In this document: in pieces, positions 62,027 through 64,000 of the stretch | Position numbering within the stretch: position 1 is the first letter of the stretch | Layout of the letters: each line of letters begins with the position of its first letter | The notes under the pieces: generated by a model | What the model saw: the letters and a program-made list of their open reading frames with translations, nothing else | Told to the model about the DNA's origin: nothing | Database searches by the model: none | Translations under genes and position numbers: made by a program | Assembly: GCA_024508855.1 (NCBI GenBank) | Contig: JANINJ010000072.1 | Coordinates: 1 to 64,000, forward strand | DNA length: 64,000 bases | Source of the DNA: Xanthobacteraceae bacterium | GTDB taxonomy: Bacteria; Pseudomonadota; Alphaproteobacteria; Rhizobiales; Xanthobacteraceae | Direction: 5' to 3'

Positions 62027-64000
62027 GTGCGCAAGATTCTGCCGACAGACTGGAAGCAGAGAATTCGGCATTTCCTGCTGGACTTCGACGCGCGCATCGA
62101 CTCGACGATCTTCTCCTCCGGCGCCGGCGCCCGCGAACTTTACGAGCGCTTCTCGACCTTCATGGACCGCTTCTATGTCGGGCGATGGAAGCGTTGGGTT
62201 TTCATCGAACCGTTGTCGGAAGCCGCGACCATCGGACTTGCTGGCATGATCCTGATGCTGGCCCTCGCGGTGCCAGCGTTTCGCGAAACCTCCGATGACG
62301 ACTGGCTGAAGAAATCCGATCTCGCGGTGACGTTCCTCGATCGCTACGGCAATCCGATCGGCAGTCGCGGCATCAAGCACAACGACGCCATTCCACTCGA
62401 AGATTTTCCGGACAACCTGATCAAGGCTACTCTCGCCACCGAAGACCGCCGCTTCTACGATCACTTCGGCATCGACATCGGTGGCACCTTCCGTGCGCTC
62501 GTCACCAACGCGCAAGCCGGCGGCGTGCGACAGGGCGGTTCCTCGATCACGCAGCAGCTCGCGAAGAACCTGTTCCTCAGCAACGAGCGCACCATCGAAC
62601 GCAAGGTCAACGAAGCTTTCCTTGCGATCTGGCTCGAGACACGTCTGACCAAGAACGAGATCCTCAAGCTCTATCTCGATCGCGCCTATATGGGCGGCGG
62701 CACTTTCGGCGTCGATGGCGCAGCGCACTTCTATTTCAACAAGTCGGTGCGCGATATCAATCTCGCCGAAGCCGCGATGCTCGCGGGATTGTTCAAGGCG
62801 CCGACCAAATACGCACCGCATATCAACCTGCCAGCCGCCCGCGCCCGCGCCAACCAGGTGCTCGACAACATGGTCGATGCCGGCTTCATGACCGAAGGTC
62901 AGGTGTTCGGTGCGCGGCGCAATCCAGCAACCGCCGTCGATCGCCGCGACGAGAATTCGCCGAACTACTACCTCGACTGGGCTTTCGACGAGATGCGCAA
63001 GGTCGTCGATACGTTTCCGAAATCCTATACCGAACGCGTCTTCGTGGTGCGGACCGCGATCGATATGAAGGTGCAGCGCGCGGCCGAAGCCGCGATTGAA
63101 AACCAGTTGCGCCAGTTCGGCCGCGACTATCATGCGACGCAGGCGGCGACCGTCGTTGCCGATCTCGACGGTGGCGTGCGCGCCATGGTCGGCGGTCGCG
63201 ACTACGGCGCCAGCCAGTTCAACCGCGCCGTGGACGCGATGCGCCAACCCGGCTCGTCGTTCAAGCCTTACGTTTATACGACCGCGCTGTTGAACGGCTT
63301 CAAGCCGGACTCCATCGTGGTCGACGGCCCGGTATGCATCGGCAACTGGTGCCCGCAGAACTACGGCCATTCCTATTCAGGACGCGTGACGCTGACGCAG
63401 GCGATCACACGATCGATCAATGTCGTACCGGTGAAGCTGTCGATCGCGCTTGGTCAGGGTTCGAAGAACCCGGCCAAGGCTGGACGCGCCAAGATCGTCG
63501 AAGTCGCCCGCAAGTTCGGCATCGTGACGCCGCTGCCCGATACGCCATCGCTTCCGATCGGCGCCGACGAAGTCAACGTGCTCGAACATGCGGTCGCCTA
63601 TGCGACCTTCCCCAACAAGGGCAAAGCCGTAACCCCGCACGCCATCCTCGAGGTGCGCACCGGCGCGGGCGATCTGGTCTGGCGCTGGGATCGCGACGGC
63701 CCGCAACCGCGGCAAGTCATTCCAGCATCGGTGGCTGAAGACATGGCGGGCATGATGAGCCATGTCGTCAGTGAAGGCACTGCGCGGCGCGCCGCACTCG
63801 ATGGCATTCCGACTGCAGGCAAGACCGGCACCACCAACAACTATCGCGATGCATGGTTCGTCGGCTATACCGGCAACTTCACTTGCGCGGTCTGGTATGG
63901 CAACGACGACTATTCGCCGACCAATCGCATGACCGGCGGTTCTCTGCCTGCGCAAACCTGGCACGACATCATGGTCGCCGCGCACGAAGGCGTCGAGGTC
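62027..64000 (+). CDS. Class A penicillin-binding protein 1A, partial
   Basis: The frame begins at GTG 62027; an in-frame stop at 62012 allows no longer form. It runs off the right edge after 658 codons. A cytoplasmic N-terminus and one membrane helix (about 65-90) precede the glycosyltransferase domain (ATEDRRFYDHFGID, GGSSITQQLAKNLFLS) and the transpeptidase domain with active-site Ser in RQPGSSFKPYVY, SIN (TRSINVVPV) and KTG (AGKTGTTNNYRDAW). It polymerises and cross-links peptidoglycan in the periplasm. The missing C-terminus is probably about 70 residues. Confidence 0.95.
   Translation, partial: MRKILPTDWKQRIRHFLLDFDARIDSTIFSSGAGARELYERFSTFMDRFYVGRWKRWVFIEPLSEAATIGLAGMILMLALAVPAFRETSDDDWLKKSDLAVTFLDRYGNPIGSRGIKHNDAIPLEDFPDNLIKATLATEDRRFYDHFGIDIGGTFRALVTNAQAGGVRQGGSSITQQLAKNLFLSNERTIERKVNEAFLAIWLETRLTKNEILKLYLDRAYMGGGTFGVDGAAHFYFNKSVRDINLAEAAMLAGLFKAPTKYAPHINLPAARARANQVLDNMVDAGFMTEGQVFGARRNPATAVDRRDENSPNYYLDWAFDEMRKVVDTFPKSYTERVFVVRTAIDMKVQRAAEAAIENQLRQFGRDYHATQAATVVADLDGGVRAMVGGRDYGASQFNRAVDAMRQPGSSFKPYVYTTALLNGFKPDSIVVDGPVCIGNWCPQNYGHSYSGRVTLTQAITRSINVVPVKLSIALGQGSKNPAKAGRAKIVEVARKFGIVTPLPDTPSLPIGADEVNVLEHAVAYATFPNKGKAVTPHAILEVRTGAGDLVWRWDRDGPQPRQVIPASVAEDMAGMMSHVVSEGTARRAALDGIPTAGKTGTTNNYRDAWFVGYTGNFTCAVWYGNDDYSPTNRMTGGSLPAQTWHDIMVAAHEGVEV

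Overview
The window looks like a chromosomal segment of an alphaproteobacterium of the Bradyrhizobium / Rhodopseudomonas / Afipia group (Nitrobacteraceae). The basis is the high GC with strong C/G third-position bias, the ccmI-ccmE-ccmF-ccmH-degP order, a FeuPQ-like two-component pair, a complete Rhodobacter-type gene transfer agent (GTA) cluster, and several kinds of short palindromic repeat between genes. This placement is inference from gene content; no 16S or other marker is present. No tRNA, rRNA or CRISPR array was seen.

Region 1 (1-9.9 kb) is an oxalate catabolism regulon. It holds an NDP-forming acyl-CoA synthetase (partial, minus strand), a divergent GntR regulator, oxalyl-CoA decarboxylase (oxc), formyl-CoA transferase (frc), a 45-residue protein of unknown role, two OxlT-like oxalate:formate antiporters and a two-CBS-domain protein. 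Oxalate would enter in exchange for formate, receive CoA from formyl-CoA (Frc), and be decarboxylated to formyl-CoA (Oxc). Six copies of one operator, TGGYAT-N5-ATRCCA, lie in the promoter regions of this block and nowhere else that I noticed. The GntR protein is the obvious candidate binder.

Region 2 (9.9-15.5 kb) holds catabolic and housekeeping genes: a ketopantoate-reductase-like enzyme, a FAH-family hydrolase, a nitronate monooxygenase-like flavoenzyme, a quinone-oxidoreductase-like MDR protein, and a CDF metal transporter with what look like three C-terminal dimer domains.

Region 3 (15.8-33.9 kb) holds a PAS histidine kinase, glnE, an OmpR/HK pair, degP, the cytochrome c maturation genes ccmHFEI, a conserved hypothetical, a small lipoprotein and a FeuP/FeuQ-like pair.

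Region 4 (33.9-55.3 kb, minus strand) is a full GTA/phage-like structural cluster. From right to left it runs gp1-like small terminase, TerL, portal, small orfs, prohead protease, HK97 capsid, connector, head closure, DUF3168, major tail protein, two chaperone-type genes, tape measure, gp12, gp13, NlpC/P60 peptidase, 1282-residue host-specificity protein, DUF2793 protein, then a lysis module (GH19 endolysin, 56-residue membrane protein, 3-TM holin). Between capsid and connector sits a cargo segment of about 2.8 kb: a putative HNH/His-Me-finger nuclease toxin with a PRVPAGxPxGGQWT motif, a DUF2019-type probable immunity protein overlapping it by ATGA, a frameshifted small ORF, and a secreted trypsin-like protease on the opposite strand. 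Palindromic repeats of five kinds occupy many of the gaps between the GTA genes.

Region 5 (55.4-64 kb) holds a small membrane protein, a Flp pilin, three tandem paralogous secreted beta-helix proteins, a DHA2-family MFS exporter, a YcgN-family cysteine-cluster protein and a class A penicillin-binding protein that runs off the right edge.
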